Source of the DNA: an uncultured Bacteroidaceae bacterium
Lineage (GTDB): Bacteria > Bacteroidota > Bacteroidia > Bacteroidales > Bacteroidaceae
Direction: 5' to 3'
Assembly (NCBI GenBank): GCA_934271655.1
Contig: CAKQRW010000009.1
Coordinates: 4,704-68,703, forward strand
DNA: 64,000 bases
Shown one piece after another: positions 6,985-16,077 of the stretch. Within the stretch, counting starts at the first letter, position 1. Each line of letters begins with the position of its first letter. A model generated the notes under the pieces. That model ran no database searches. It was not told where the DNA came from and was given only the letters and a program-made list of their open reading frames with translations. Position numbers and translations under genes: made by a program.

Positions 6985-9900
6985 TCACTTATCTTTCTCA
7001 CGCTCCTGCTGGGCATTTTTCATATACTCTGTAGGAGTGATGCCATAGAGAGCCTTAAACGTGGCAGAGAACGTAGACAAGGACTTGAAGCCTGTGGCAA
7101 CGCTCACCCCCGTGATGTCATACTTCTTCTCAGCCAGCAGTCGCGCTGCCTCCTTCACCCTCACATACTTGATGAAGTCGCGCGGAGACTGTCCTGTCAT
7201 CTCCTTCAGCTTGCGGTAGAAATGCACGCGGCTCAGACCCACCATGTCGGCAATAGACTCAACTGAAATGTCAGAATTGTCCATATTCTCATTTATCACT
7301 TTCATGATGCGCTTCATGAGGTGCTCGTCGCTTGACTCTATATGCACCTTGTCTATGCCTTCTTCCACATGCTTCTCGCCCTGGAACTTGCCATGCAGCA
7401 TCTGGCGAGTCTTTATAAGCTGTAGAGCCCTTGAGCGCATCACGTCTATGCTGAAAGGCTTGGACATGTATGCGTCCGCTCCATTGGTGAAGCCTGCTAT
7501 CCTGTTGGCATCATCGCCAAGAGCCGTCATGAGAATGACAGGAATCTGCACCGTAAGGTAGTTGGACTTCAGTTTCTGGCACAGTGTCATGCCATCCATC
7601 ACAGGCATCATGATGTCGCTTATCACCAGCTCGACCTTGTCAACATGCGCCATGACATAGTCCCAGGCCTCCTGACCGTTGCTGCAAGCCTTGATGGAGA
7701 AACTGTCGGACAGTTCGTTCTGCACATACATGCGGATGGACTCGTCGTCTTCCACAAGCACCACGGTATGGCGCTCGCCACTGGCAGGCACACATTCGTC
7801 CATGCAGCCGCCAGCCGCCTCCGCTACAGAAGGCTCGCACGCGCTTTTATCCGATGTGGCCACACCTGCATCTGCTGCATCATGGCCCTCATCGGCCGGA
7901 GCGTCGCCCGCGGCTTCCTCTGCCGTCACGGCCTCATCGGCAGCAGGCGCATCTGTGGCAGGCATCTCGTCATGGCTTTCCGTGTCGTCAGGTCCGCCTA
8001 TCTCGCCAACAGGCATGTCGACACGGAAGAGCGAGCCTTTGCCTGCCGGATTGTTCTCCACCGTGACGGTGCCGTCGTGCAGCTGCACAAGCAACTGCAC
8101 GAGATTGAGCCCTATGCCCGTGCCCACATAGCCGTTCTGCTGGCTCGACGAGTAGAAGCGCTTGAACACATCAGGCTTGTCCTCATCCTTGATGCCTACG
8201 CCCGTGTCGCTGACACTTATGGTGTAGTGTCCGCCCTCCACATGCAGCTCCACCACTACCTCACCGCCATCGGGGGTGAACTTGAATGCGTTGGACAGCA
8301 GATTCATCATTATCTTGTCCAAGCTGCTCCTGTCGACAAGGACCACAGCCTCCTTCACATTGCTCACATAGCGGAAGGATATGTTTCTCTGCCGCGCATT
8401 GGTGAGGAAGACATCGTAAAGATTATGTATGAAAGACACCACCTCGGTGTCGGTAGGGGCTATCTGGAACTTGCCCTGCTCTATCTTCCTCACATCCATC
8501 ATCTGGTTCACCAGACGAAGGATGCGCTTGGAATTGTCCTTTATGATGCTGTACATGTGCTGCCGCTCCCCGTCCTTGTCGATGCTTATGAGCTTCTCAA
8601 GAGGAGACATGATGAGGGTCATCGGCGTGCGTATCTCATGGCTGATGTTCATGAAGAACTGCATGCGCGCCTCATTTATCTGCTCGTCCTGTGCATGGCG
8701 CGCCTCAGCCTTCTTGGCCTCGTTGCGGCGCTTGTTGTACTTATAGAGCATATATCCTATAAGGACAGACAAGATGATGTAGACCAGCACAGCCCATCCC
8801 GAAGCGTACCACGCAGGATGCACTATCACGGTCAGCACGCGCTCGTCGCTGACTGCGTTGAGAGCCACGGCGCGCAGGCGTATCTTGTTGACTCCATAGC
8901 CCAGGTTCTCAAACACGAGCCTGTTGCCGTTCAGGCCATAGTTCACCCATTCACCGCCGTTGATGCTGTATTCGTAGGTCACATGCTGATTGTGCAGGCC
9001 TTCGATGCACAGCTCCAGCGTGAAATAGTTCTCCTTGTATGACAGGTTTATCCTTTCGCACTCGTCGAGTATGCCCGAGACCACCTCATAGCCATCAGAC
9101 AGGTCGCCCTTGTGCACAGTCTTGCCTCCTACCGACACATCTACAAGTCGCAGGTGCCATTTGTTGTTCATGGCATGCAGTCCGTCAAGCTTGGCTCCAT
9201 CGAAGTAGGTCAAGCCGCCTATGCCGCCGAAATAGCAATGGCGGCCTATGGTCAGCGAGGCAGCGCGGTTGAACTCATTGTCCTGCAATCCGTCCTCAAG
9301 GAAATAAGATGACATTTTGCCCGACTTCACGTCCATGCATGTCAGGCCTTTGCCTGTGCCTATCCAGAGCTTGTCGCCCTCAGAGGCAATAGACATCACG
9401 CTATTGTTGGGCAGTCCGTCTGCCTTGGTGTAGAGGCGGTAAGTGTAATTGGCCGCGTTCATCTTGTAGAGTCCCTTGCTTGTGGCCACCCAGAGAGTCT
9501 TCTTGTCGGGTGAGAGCGCAAGCTGGTGCACAAACACTTTCTCCAGCACGCGCAGACTGGTGCGGGTGATGCGGCCTCCGCCATCGTGATAGCAGAGGGT
9601 CAGTCCGTCTGCCGTGCCCACATAAAGGAAGCCTCCCACCGGCATGATGGAGCACACGTAAGGGTTGCCGATGATGAGCGTGCCCTTAGCTCCCTGCGAC
9701 CAGTCGGCCGTGTAGTGCTTCTGTTCGCGGTGCGCCAAGTCATAATAGTAGAAGCCGTTGCCCATGGTGGAGATCCAGTAGCAGCCAGGCTCGGCAGCCT
9801 TGCGCACCTCAAAGATGTGGTTTATCTCTGTTGACAGGCAGGTGAAGCGCCCTTTCTCCATCATCCACAGACCGTCGTTCCATGTGCCCAGCAGCAGGCC

Positions 9901-11124
9901 TCCATCACCTGTTCTGGACAAGGCCGTGAACGAGAGCGGCGTGCCTGCCGCATTCACTGGCGACATATGCTGTGAGGATGTGCCGTCGGCGGCCATGAAA
10001 TAGAGGCCGTCATTGCATGTGGCTACCCACACATTGCCATCCTCAGCCTTCTCGATGGCAAATACCGAATTGTCGCCTATCGTGTTCTTTCCAAGTGACA
10101 AGCGGCCTATGTACTCGAAAGGCGACTTGTTGTTGGACTTGAGCATCAAGCCGCGCCAGTACACGCCCACCCACACGTTGCCGAACGAATCGGCAAGCGC
10201 ATCCTTCACATTGCTTGTGCCCATATTGAAGTCATTCACACGGATGACGCTCTGCAGCACCTTGCCGCTCCCCTCATCATAGGCGCGGAGACCGCTGCCG
10301 TCCGTGCATATGAACAGCCGTCCATCATTCCACGGACGCACGCATTCCACGTAGGCCCCGGCCTCGGCTGCGCTCACAACCTGGGAGAATGTGTTCTTCT
10401 TGCGGTCGTACACATACACGCCATCATTGTATGTCGATGCATACAGTCTGCCCGACGTGCTCTCGCACACATTCATCACGCCGTGCAGCATGGGATAACA
10501 CTCTTCTTTTCCTTTCACCCTGCGATAGAGCAGTCCTTTTCCTTCGCTACTGATGCACCATAATGCTCCACGCCTGTCCTTGTACAGCGACAGAGGCTGC
10601 AACTTCTCACGCCCAAACTGGTAATCGTCGGTAGAACGGATGCTATATGTGCCGTCAGCCAAACGGTACAGCACACCAGCGCCATAGCCTGCCGTACAGA
10701 CGACCAGCTTGCCCTTTGCCACCTCACACACACTTACTATATGAGGGGATATGGTGTCGCCGTTTATGCGGACAAACGGGGCTGGGAAGAACTTGTCTGT
10801 GGCGTAGTCGTATATCTGCGCTCCCTGGCCTGTACCCACGAAGACACGGCCTGGCTCATAGTCGAGCACACATGTCGTCTCGTCATGAATGAGCGACATG
10901 CTGTCACCCTCCACATGTTCGTACACATTAAACTTGATTCCATCATATCTATTCAAGCCATTCTGCGTCGTGATCCACACATTATGCCGCTTGTCCTCAT
11001 AGATTTTGCGTATGCACGAGTTGGAAAGGCCCTGGCGCGATGTCAGGACTGTCACATTCTGCGCATGAATGGCGCACATGCATAGCACAAGCAGAATTGT
11101 TGCTAAAAGAGTGTGTCTTTTCAT
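6985..11124 (-). CDS. Hybrid two-component system sensor/regulator (HTCS)
   Basis: This 1379-residue protein combines sensor kinase and DNA-binding regulator. HTCS proteins bind oligosaccharides in the periplasm and switch on polysaccharide-use genes. After the signal peptide (residues 1-21) come two-component propeller repeats (about 22-690), a Y_Y_Y domain and a membrane segment near 775-797. The HisKA motif NISHEIRTPM has His829; N and G boxes follow (NLLSNAFKF, DTGVGI). A receiver domain has its phospho-acceptor at Asp1170 (ISDIMMPVMDG), and an AraC-type helix-turn-helix fills residues 1240-1370. An Ala/Asp/Glu-rich linker of about 75 residues (about 1040-1114) between kinase and receiver is longer than usual. 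Its position beside the xylanase genes suggests that it senses xylo-oligosaccharides and controls them; this is inference. Confidence 0.95.
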   Translation of the reverse strand: MKRHTLLATILLVLCMCAIHAQNVTVLTSRQGLSNSCIRKIYEDKRHNVWITTQNGLNRYDGIKFNVYEHVEGDSMSLIHDETTCVLDYEPGRVFVGTGQGAQIYDYATDKFFPAPFVRINGDTISPHIVSVCEVAKGKLVVCTAGYGAGVLYRLADGTYSIRSTDDYQFGREKLQPLSLYKDRRGALWCISSEGKGLLYRRVKGKEECYPMLHGVMNVCESTSGRLYASTYNDGVYVYDRKKNTFSQVVSAAEAGAYVECVRPWNDGRLFICTDGSGLRAYDEGSGKVLQSVIRVNDFNMGTSNVKDALADSFGNVWVGVYWRGLMLKSNNKSPFEYIGRLSLGKNTIGDNSVFAIEKAEDGNVWVATCNDGLYFMAADGTSSQHMSPVNAAGTPLSFTALSRTGDGGLLLGTWNDGLWMMEKGRFTCLSTEINHIFEVRKAAEPGCYWISTMGNGFYYYDLAHREQKHYTADWSQGAKGTLIIGNPYVCSIMPVGGFLYVGTADGLTLCYHDGGGRITRTSLRVLEKVFVHQLALSPDKKTLWVATSKGLYKMNAANYTYRLYTKADGLPNNSVMSIASEGDKLWIGTGKGLTCMDVKSGKMSSYFLEDGLQDNEFNRAASLTIGRHCYFGGIGGLTYFDGAKLDGLHAMNNKWHLRLVDVSVGGKTVHKGDLSDGYEVVSGILDECERINLSYKENYFTLELCIEGLHNQHVTYEYSINGGEWVNYGLNGNRLVFENLGYGVNKIRLRAVALNAVSDERVLTVIVHPAWYASGWAVLVYIILSVLIGYMLYKYNKRRNEAKKAEARHAQDEQINEARMQFFMNISHEIRTPMTLIMSPLEKLISIDKDGERQHMYSIIKDNSKRILRLVNQMMDVRKIEQGKFQIAPTDTEVVSFIHNLYDVFLTNARQRNISFRYVSNVKEAVVLVDRSSLDKIMMNLLSNAFKFTPDGGEVVVELHVEGGHYTISVSDTGVGIKDEDKPDVFKRFYSSSQQNGYVGTGIGLNLVQLLVQLHDGTVTVENNPAGKGSLFRVDMPVGEIGGPDDTESHDEMPATDAPAADEAVTAEEAAGDAPADEGHDAADAGVATSDKSACEPSVAEAAGGCMDECVPASGERHTVVLVEDDESIRMYVQNELSDSFSIKACSNGQEAWDYVMAHVDKVELVISDIMMPVMDGMTLCQKLKSNYLTVQIPVILMTALGDDANRIAGFTNGADAYMSKPFSIDVMRSRALQLIKTRQMLHGKFQGEKHVEEGIDKVHIESSDEHLMKRIMKVINENMDNSDISVESIADMVGLSRVHFYRKLKEMTGQSPRDFIKYVRVKEAARLLAEKKYDITGVSVATGFKSLSTFSATFKALYGITPTEYMKNAQQEREKDK

Positions 11125-11193
11125 TTTATAATGGGTCTGTCAGACCCTTTCGTTTGTTTTATGTTAGCAATTATATTTAGTACAATAGGATTA

Positions 11194-11201
11194 CAAAGAT
11201 A
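11194..11201 (-). promoter_or_regulatory. Probable -7 element of the HTCS promoter
   Basis: Minus-strand TATCTTTG (11201-11194) lies 70 bp upstream of the HTCS start. No TTTG occurs at the usual spacing, so only half of the promoter is visible. Confidence 0.4.
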
Positions 11202-11308
11202 GTTAAAAAATATATACGCCGAATCTTTTTCTGCAACAAAACCGCATTTTTCACGCTCAAATAAGAACTTTTATCATAAAAAGAATCCTTGCTGACAATA
11301 AAAAGAGA

Positions 11309-11550
11309 ATGAGTCTTCATCAAGAAAATGGAGTGTCATCATCAAGAAAATGGAGCGCCATCATCAAGATAGAGAGGTTTCATCATCAAGAAAGAGAGCT
11401 TTTCATCATCAAGAAAGAGAGCGCGTCATCATCAAAAAGAGAGCGTTTCATCATCAAAAAGAGAGTGCGTCATCATCAAAAAGAGGGCGCGTCATCATCG
11501 AGAAAGAGAGTGCTTCATCATCAAAAAAAGAGAGCGCGTCATCATCCCGC
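11309..11550. repeat. 22-24 bp tandem repeat array, about 10 copies
   Basis: Units begin with CATCATCAAG or CATCATCAAA followed by a purine-rich part (AAAGAGAGCGCG and variants). Spacing is mostly 22 or 23 bp, once 24. Open frames here (for example a His/Ser/Lys-rich 89-codon frame) are merely translations of the repeat. The minus strand of each unit carries CTCTC followed by a T run. Confidence 0.9.
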
Positions 11551-11570
11551 AGGACTTTTGGCGCACTCTC
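11523..11570 (-). terminator. Possible terminator at the edge of the repeat array
   Basis: On the minus strand, GAGAGTGCG (11570-11562) can pair with CGCGCTCTC (11538-11530), one wobble pair, followed by seven T residues. The loop is long (23 bases). It would end the 1332-residue protein's transcript about 105 bp after the stop codon, and its 3' half belongs to the last repeat unit. Confidence 0.45.
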
Positions 11571-11597
11571 CTTTATAGAGATTTCACTTTTTTCTGA

Positions 11598-11685
11598 AGT
11601 TTCCTATTTCGCTTTGCAAAGTTTCCTATTTCGCTTCGCAAAGTTTCCTATTTCGCTTTGCAAAGATTACTTTATCACTTTGCAA
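11598..11685. repeat. 22-bp tandem repeat overlapping a stop codon, four copies
   Basis: Units at 11598, 11620 and 11642 are near identical (AGTTTCCTATTTCGC, then TTTGCAA or TTCGCAA). The fourth unit, 11664-11685, matches 17 of 22 bases and contains the stop codon (11675-11677) and last codons of the neighbouring gene. The array thus looks like amplification of, or onto, the 3' end of the coding sequence. Confidence 0.9.
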
Positions 11686-14600
11686 TGAACTTAGTCACCT
11701 TAACGAATCCGTTGGCGTATGTAGCGATCTTGATAGTGACTCCCGCTGGAGTTGCTACCTTGACGCCTGCAGCGTTGTAGTAAGCCACGTCGATAGGCTC
11801 TCCCTCTGGAGCTTCCTCGATGCCTGTCATAGCGTCCTTGATCTGATTCTCGAGAGTCTTGACTGCGCCCGCATAGTCAAAGCCATCAGCCTTGCCAATC
11901 ATGTAGAGGCGGAAGTTGTCGACAGAAGCAGAAGACTGGTAAGAGATTGGGTGAGCACCAATAGTAGCCTCGCCTGTCACGCCGTCTGTCGGGTTGACGA
12001 CAAACGCATCAGTCTTTGTCTCGGTGAGACCGTACCACTGGCCCTGGTTGGCGATGCTGAATGGCTTGATGCCCTTCTCTGCCATGCCTGGAGTCTGCCA
12101 CCATATGTAAGAGAGGATCTCGCCCTCCTTGCCGTCTTCACCGCCGACGTTGCCTGTCACAGTCCAGTGCTGCTTAGTCTCCATAGCCTGCTTCTTGTTG
12201 TCGCATGTATCCTCAAAGCCACGGTCCTGAGTGCCTACACCGAAGTAGTACTTGCCGGCAGGAAGCTCTGCCACGGTCTGGTTGACATCCTGCTCACCAT
12301 TCCAGCCATTGAGGAGGAATTGGTTGACAACAGGGTTGAACTCGCTGCAAGTGTAACCTACCCATCCCCACTCTACAGAGAACTTGCCGTTGATGTCCTC
12401 AATATTCCATCCAGGAACATTAGCGTGGTCTGTGAGTGTCTTAGAGCCTGTCTCTGTCACGTAAAGGTCTGAGTTCTGGATAAAGCTTGTGAAGTCGAGA
12501 GTCTTGTAGTCCTCTCCGTCCTCTGGCTCTGGGTCATCGTCTGTCAGTTCGAACGGATTCTCGCCAGCTGCGATGCGCTCATAGAGAGCCTTTGTGACCT
12601 GAAGCTTGAGAATCTTAGCCAGTTCCTGGTCGTCTGTGAGAGCCTCGCCTGCAGCTATAACAGTCTCAGACTCAGCCTGGAACGGATCGTTCTCGCCCAA
12701 CAGGTTGGCAAGAGCCACCACCTGCTTTGTGAGGAGAGCCACACCCTTGTCGTCTGCCTTCATGTTGTTGAGGTAAGTGACATTGTTTTCGAGCGTAGAC
12801 ACTGCGTCGATGAGATTGTCGTCCTCAAGAGTCTGAATCTCGACGCCAAGATTTGCAGCCCACACATTAGAAAGCTGAGTGTATGCATTGAGCTTGGCGA
12901 ACTTAGTGCCCTCCACCTCAGAAAGGAGTGTGCCGGCATTGTCTACAGCCGAGCTGAAACGGCCTGCATACTCGCAGCGCTTCTTCATCTTGTTGGTAAG
13001 TTCCTCAAGTTCTGCCTTGGCAGCGTTGACCTCAGCTGGTGAGTGAAGAACGGTAGCGTCCTTATACTTCTCGATAGCAGCTGCAAGAGCTGTCTTTGTT
13101 GCGCCGTCGTAGAGTTCGTCGGCCGCATTCTGAAGCTCTGCCTCGGCAGCCTCGCGAGCTGTGTTGACAAGGCCAAGATAGTAAGCTGTCTGTGAGCCAA
13201 GCTTCTCTATCTTGATGTTGCCCACAAACTGCTCTGTGGTGCATCCGAGCTTTATCTTGTAGTCATCCTCGTCAGTAATCTTGATGGTAAACTGAATCTT
13301 CTTTGCTGAGATAGAGGCATTGCGGTCGCCGTTCATGTCACACTCTGTAATCTTGTCGTCGCGCTCAGCAATGACATCACCTGTCACAGCATTGTCGAGC
13401 TCGAAATACACGATGTGGTCTACACCAGCGTTCGCGCCTTTCTCCTTCCAGTTGGATGCGTAGTATGTGATCTGGTAGCGTCCCTCCTCAAGGTGAAGCC
13501 TTGGATCTGAAGATTCCTCGCTGCCACCAAACTCAACATATGAATTTGGCCATGCTACGCCTACACCATTGTAATATCCGCAAGACAGATCGCCTATGCC
13601 CAGCTTGAATATGCGTGAGCCATTGTAATTAAAGTCAGCTCCTGGCTCACGAATCTCGCCATTGTAGTACATATTCCATCCTGAACCTGCTGGAGGAGCG
13701 CAGTTGTCATTAGCTCCGCCAAAGCCCTTGTCCTCATATGTCACCTCCGACTCAGTGGAAGCACCCTCGGTCTTTGTGTACTTGTAGACATTAACACCGC
13801 CAAACATGACCTCGATCCAGCCTGTGCTTGTTGGGAGAAGAGTGAGGCGGAACTTGTACTTGCCAGCCTTCTCATTGTTGAATGCCACATTGAACTTGTC
13901 GCAATTAGCTGGCTTTGACGCATCACCGTTCACGTTGGTATCCCATGTGCCGTCCTGCTCTGCTACAACTTCGCCAGCCTCGTTGATGATTTCACCCTTG
14001 ACGTTCAAGCCAGAGCCCTTCCAGCAGAAGCCCTGGAACTGCACGCGCAGATCGCCTACAGGAAGCTCGACAAAGTCGTTCATCTCTGCGTATCCGCCCT
14101 TTGACACGCCGTCGTCGTCGAGAGCGCAGCGCAGATAAAGAGCCTTGTTCACTGTGCCGCCAGCACCAAACTCGAATGTGCGTGGGCCACCTCCCTGTGC
14201 CGAACCACTCTCACGAATCTCACCTTCGTTGTTGACTGTCCATCCTTCAGGAATGGTGTTTGCCGCAGCCTCATTGAAATTGTAGCCAGACACGAGGTCG
14301 TATGACTCTGAAGCCACCTGAACCTTGCCCACCTCAAACGAAGCCGTGAATGTCTTGCTGCTCTCTGTGCCCTTCTCTGAGATGACATTGCTAAGAAGCA
14401 CATCGTTAAGTCCCTTGTCAAAGGCCTTGCCGCCTGCACGCTGGAAGACCACAGTCTCTGCCGCGTCTTCTGCGTTCTTGACCACCAGTTTCTCATCGTC
14501 ATTAAGCATGCAGACGATATCGGCTGTTTTGACTTTTCTGTCGAATGTGAACGAAATCTCGTTCAGGTCCTCAGAGAGTCCGAAAGAGCCATCCTCTGGA

Positions 14601-15673
14601 GCAACCTTTAGGAATGAAGGCTCAAGATAGTCGAATGACACATTATCTGATATGCCAGAGCGGTCATCGTATGAGCCAGCCTCGCCTGTGAAGTCAGGGA
14701 CAGCGCCCTCTGGAGCGAGGTTGCCCTTATACTTCACCTGCTGAGCCTCATCGGCAGGATTGGTGAATGAGACCTTCACCTCAGCATCATCATCTATGTT
14801 TTCCTCTGTGTAGATATACATATAGCCATCCTTATGAAGCTCCACAGCCTCAACAGCCACCTCTGTTCCGTTGACCGAAACCTTAGCGCAGTCGAGAGGC
14901 AAAAGCACACGGCCGAGAGGGCTTGCACTGGCAAGGTCCTTCACATTGGTGCCAAAGCCGAAGTCAACACGGATGGTGTTGAACTCAAATGCCACTCCTG
15001 CTATAGGGCTTTCCACGAGGTCAACCTCGTCAAGCAGGTATTCGCCAGGATTGACCACATTGAAAGTGGCAAAGAATGTATCGGCAAGTGGATCCTTGTC
15101 CGGGTGGTTCTTTGCGTATGTGTCCTTCTGAAGCTGCTCGCTTGCGAAGTAGAACATTCTTGTGTATGTCTCGTAGTTGTCTTCGTTGAAATAAGAGACC
15201 TCATACCTGAACTCATTGCCGTTTGCGTCCAGCAATGAGATGTCTGCGTTCTCTCCACCCTGCATGAGAGAGACGTACATGTGAGACTTCTTGTCTGTCG
15301 TGCCGTTGTTCCAAGTGTTTGAACCCTTGAAGCGCCATGTCAGACGATAGCTCTTGCCTTCCTGCAGAGGGAGGTTGCGGAACTTGACCGCACGCTGCCA
15401 GAACTGATCGTGCTGAGCCACATCTTCTTCTCCGTCTGGAGATACATTATTAAACTTAAGAGCGCCTTCTCCTGCATATGGGTCTGAGTCATCAATGCTT
15501 CTTGAGTCTTCCTCTGTAGAATTCTTCAAGCTATTGATGAACTCATAGTAGGCCATCTCTGTGCTTGCCTTTGTCTGCTCGGCATCAAATCCTTCATGAA
15601 AGACTGGTGTCTGGGCGTTGGCTGCAGCAGCTGCCAAAAGGACGGCTGCAAAAGGTATGTATCTTTTCTGCAT
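11675..15673 (-). CDS. Large secreted protein of unknown function next to the HTCS gene
   Basis: The protein has 1332 residues, with a signal peptide (residues 1-20, ending ANAQ). The N-terminal part resembles beta-sandwich and Ig-like modules with repeated phrases (for example GEIRESG and GEIREPG, each within a domain that also carries a FEFGAG or FKLGIG motif), suggesting two related carbohydrate-binding-type domains around residues 465-640 and 650-840. A helical segment near 850-1060 resembles FIVAR-type spacer repeats. The C-terminal 50 residues (YYNAAGVKVATPAG to KFIAK) look like the tail found on many Prevotella secreted proteins. There is no recognisable catalytic motif. It may bind a polysaccharide at the cell surface, but this is inference. 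It has its own promoter, with a 22-bp repeat array in the leader. Confidence 0.8.
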   Translation of the reverse strand: MQKRYIPFAAVLLAAAAANAQTPVFHEGFDAEQTKASTEMAYYEFINSLKNSTEEDSRSIDDSDPYAGEGALKFNNVSPDGEEDVAQHDQFWQRAVKFRNLPLQEGKSYRLTWRFKGSNTWNNGTTDKKSHMYVSLMQGGENADISLLDANGNEFRYEVSYFNEDNYETYTRMFYFASEQLQKDTYAKNHPDKDPLADTFFATFNVVNPGEYLLDEVDLVESPIAGVAFEFNTIRVDFGFGTNVKDLASASPLGRVLLPLDCAKVSVNGTEVAVEAVELHKDGYMYIYTEENIDDDAEVKVSFTNPADEAQQVKYKGNLAPEGAVPDFTGEAGSYDDRSGISDNVSFDYLEPSFLKVAPEDGSFGLSEDLNEISFTFDRKVKTADIVCMLNDDEKLVVKNAEDAAETVVFQRAGGKAFDKGLNDVLLSNVISEKGTESSKTFTASFEVGKVQVASESYDLVSGYNFNEAAANTIPEGWTVNNEGEIRESGSAQGGGPRTFEFGAGGTVNKALYLRCALDDDGVSKGGYAEMNDFVELPVGDLRVQFQGFCWKGSGLNVKGEIINEAGEVVAEQDGTWDTNVNGDASKPANCDKFNVAFNNEKAGKYKFRLTLLPTSTGWIEVMFGGVNVYKYTKTEGASTESEVTYEDKGFGGANDNCAPPAGSGWNMYYNGEIREPGADFNYNGSRIFKLGIGDLSCGYYNGVGVAWPNSYVEFGGSEESSDPRLHLEEGRYQITYYASNWKEKGANAGVDHIVYFELDNAVTGDVIAERDDKITECDMNGDRNASISAKKIQFTIKITDEDDYKIKLGCTTEQFVGNIKIEKLGSQTAYYLGLVNTAREAAEAELQNAADELYDGATKTALAAAIEKYKDATVLHSPAEVNAAKAELEELTNKMKKRCEYAGRFSSAVDNAGTLLSEVEGTKFAKLNAYTQLSNVWAANLGVEIQTLEDDNLIDAVSTLENNVTYLNNMKADDKGVALLTKQVVALANLLGENDPFQAESETVIAAGEALTDDQELAKILKLQVTKALYERIAAGENPFELTDDDPEPEDGEDYKTLDFTSFIQNSDLYVTETGSKTLTDHANVPGWNIEDINGKFSVEWGWVGYTCSEFNPVVNQFLLNGWNGEQDVNQTVAELPAGKYYFGVGTQDRGFEDTCDNKKQAMETKQHWTVTGNVGGEDGKEGEILSYIWWQTPGMAEKGIKPFSIANQGQWYGLTETKTDAFVVNPTDGVTGEATIGAHPISYQSSASVDNFRLYMIGKADGFDYAGAVKTLENQIKDAMTGIEEAPEGEPIDVAYYNAAGVKVATPAGVTIKIATYANGFVKVTKFIAK

Positions 15674-15725
15674 AGATTGATAAATAAGTTTGGTTTATAT
15701 TAAGATTAATTATAATCAACCATTT

Positions 15726-15808
15726 GTCAAGTGGACTGACTTCTACTGTCAGGTGGTTTGACTTTTATCGTCAAGTGGACTGACTTCTACTGTCAAGTGG
15801 ACTTTCAA
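15726..15808. repeat. 22-bp tandem repeat, 3.5 copies, in a 5' leader
   Basis: Units at 15726, 15748, 15770 and 15792 (partial) have the core GTCAAGTGGACTGACTTC. They lie between the promoter at 15814-15842 and the start codon at 15673, so on this reading they are transcribed as part of the leader of the 1332-residue secreted protein. Confidence 0.9.
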
Positions 15809-15813
15809 CGATG

Positions 15814-15842
15814 CAAAATTACATTTTAACCGCCAATAACAA
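15814..15842 (-). promoter_or_regulatory. Promoter of the large secreted protein gene
   Basis: Minus-strand TTG (15842-15840) is followed after 18 bases by TAATTTTG (15821-15814). This is one base short of the common spacing. The predicted leader is about 135 bases and contains the 22-bp repeats. Confidence 0.6.
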
Positions 15843-15944
15843 TTTCTCTCACGTTACATCTATTCTCAAAGATGTTACATAATGCCGCTTTCAAGAAAAA
15901 TACCTTGAATCTTTAAATTTTTGAGCGGAAGATGATTTAAAATC

Positions 15945-15985
15945 AAAAAAAGCAGAGACAAGAGCCTAATAGGCCTTGTCTCTGC
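15945..15985 (-). terminator. Terminator after the GH10-CE1 gene
   Basis: On the minus strand an 11-bp perfect stem (GCAGAGACAAG with CTTGTCTCTGC), extended by an inner GCCT/AGGC pairing, is followed by seven T residues. It marks the end of the transcript that includes the GH10 and probably the GH43, GH95 and esterase genes. Confidence 0.88.
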
Positions 15986-16077
15986 AAACTTATATATTGT
16001 ATACTTATTGATTAAAAACGCCTCATGGCAATGAGCGCCGCAGACGTTTTTCCTTAGATTCATGTGCATCCACACAG

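Noticed and set aside
7645..9042. 465-codon open frame on the plus strand opposite the HTCS gene
   Set aside because: It is antisense to the kinase region with well-conserved motifs on the other strand; the composition (many His, Leu, Val) is typical of shadow frames.
11309..11688. Open frames of 89 and 112 codons rich in His, Ser and Lys
   Set aside because: They only translate the tandem repeat, and the reading frame continues by chance because the units lack stops.
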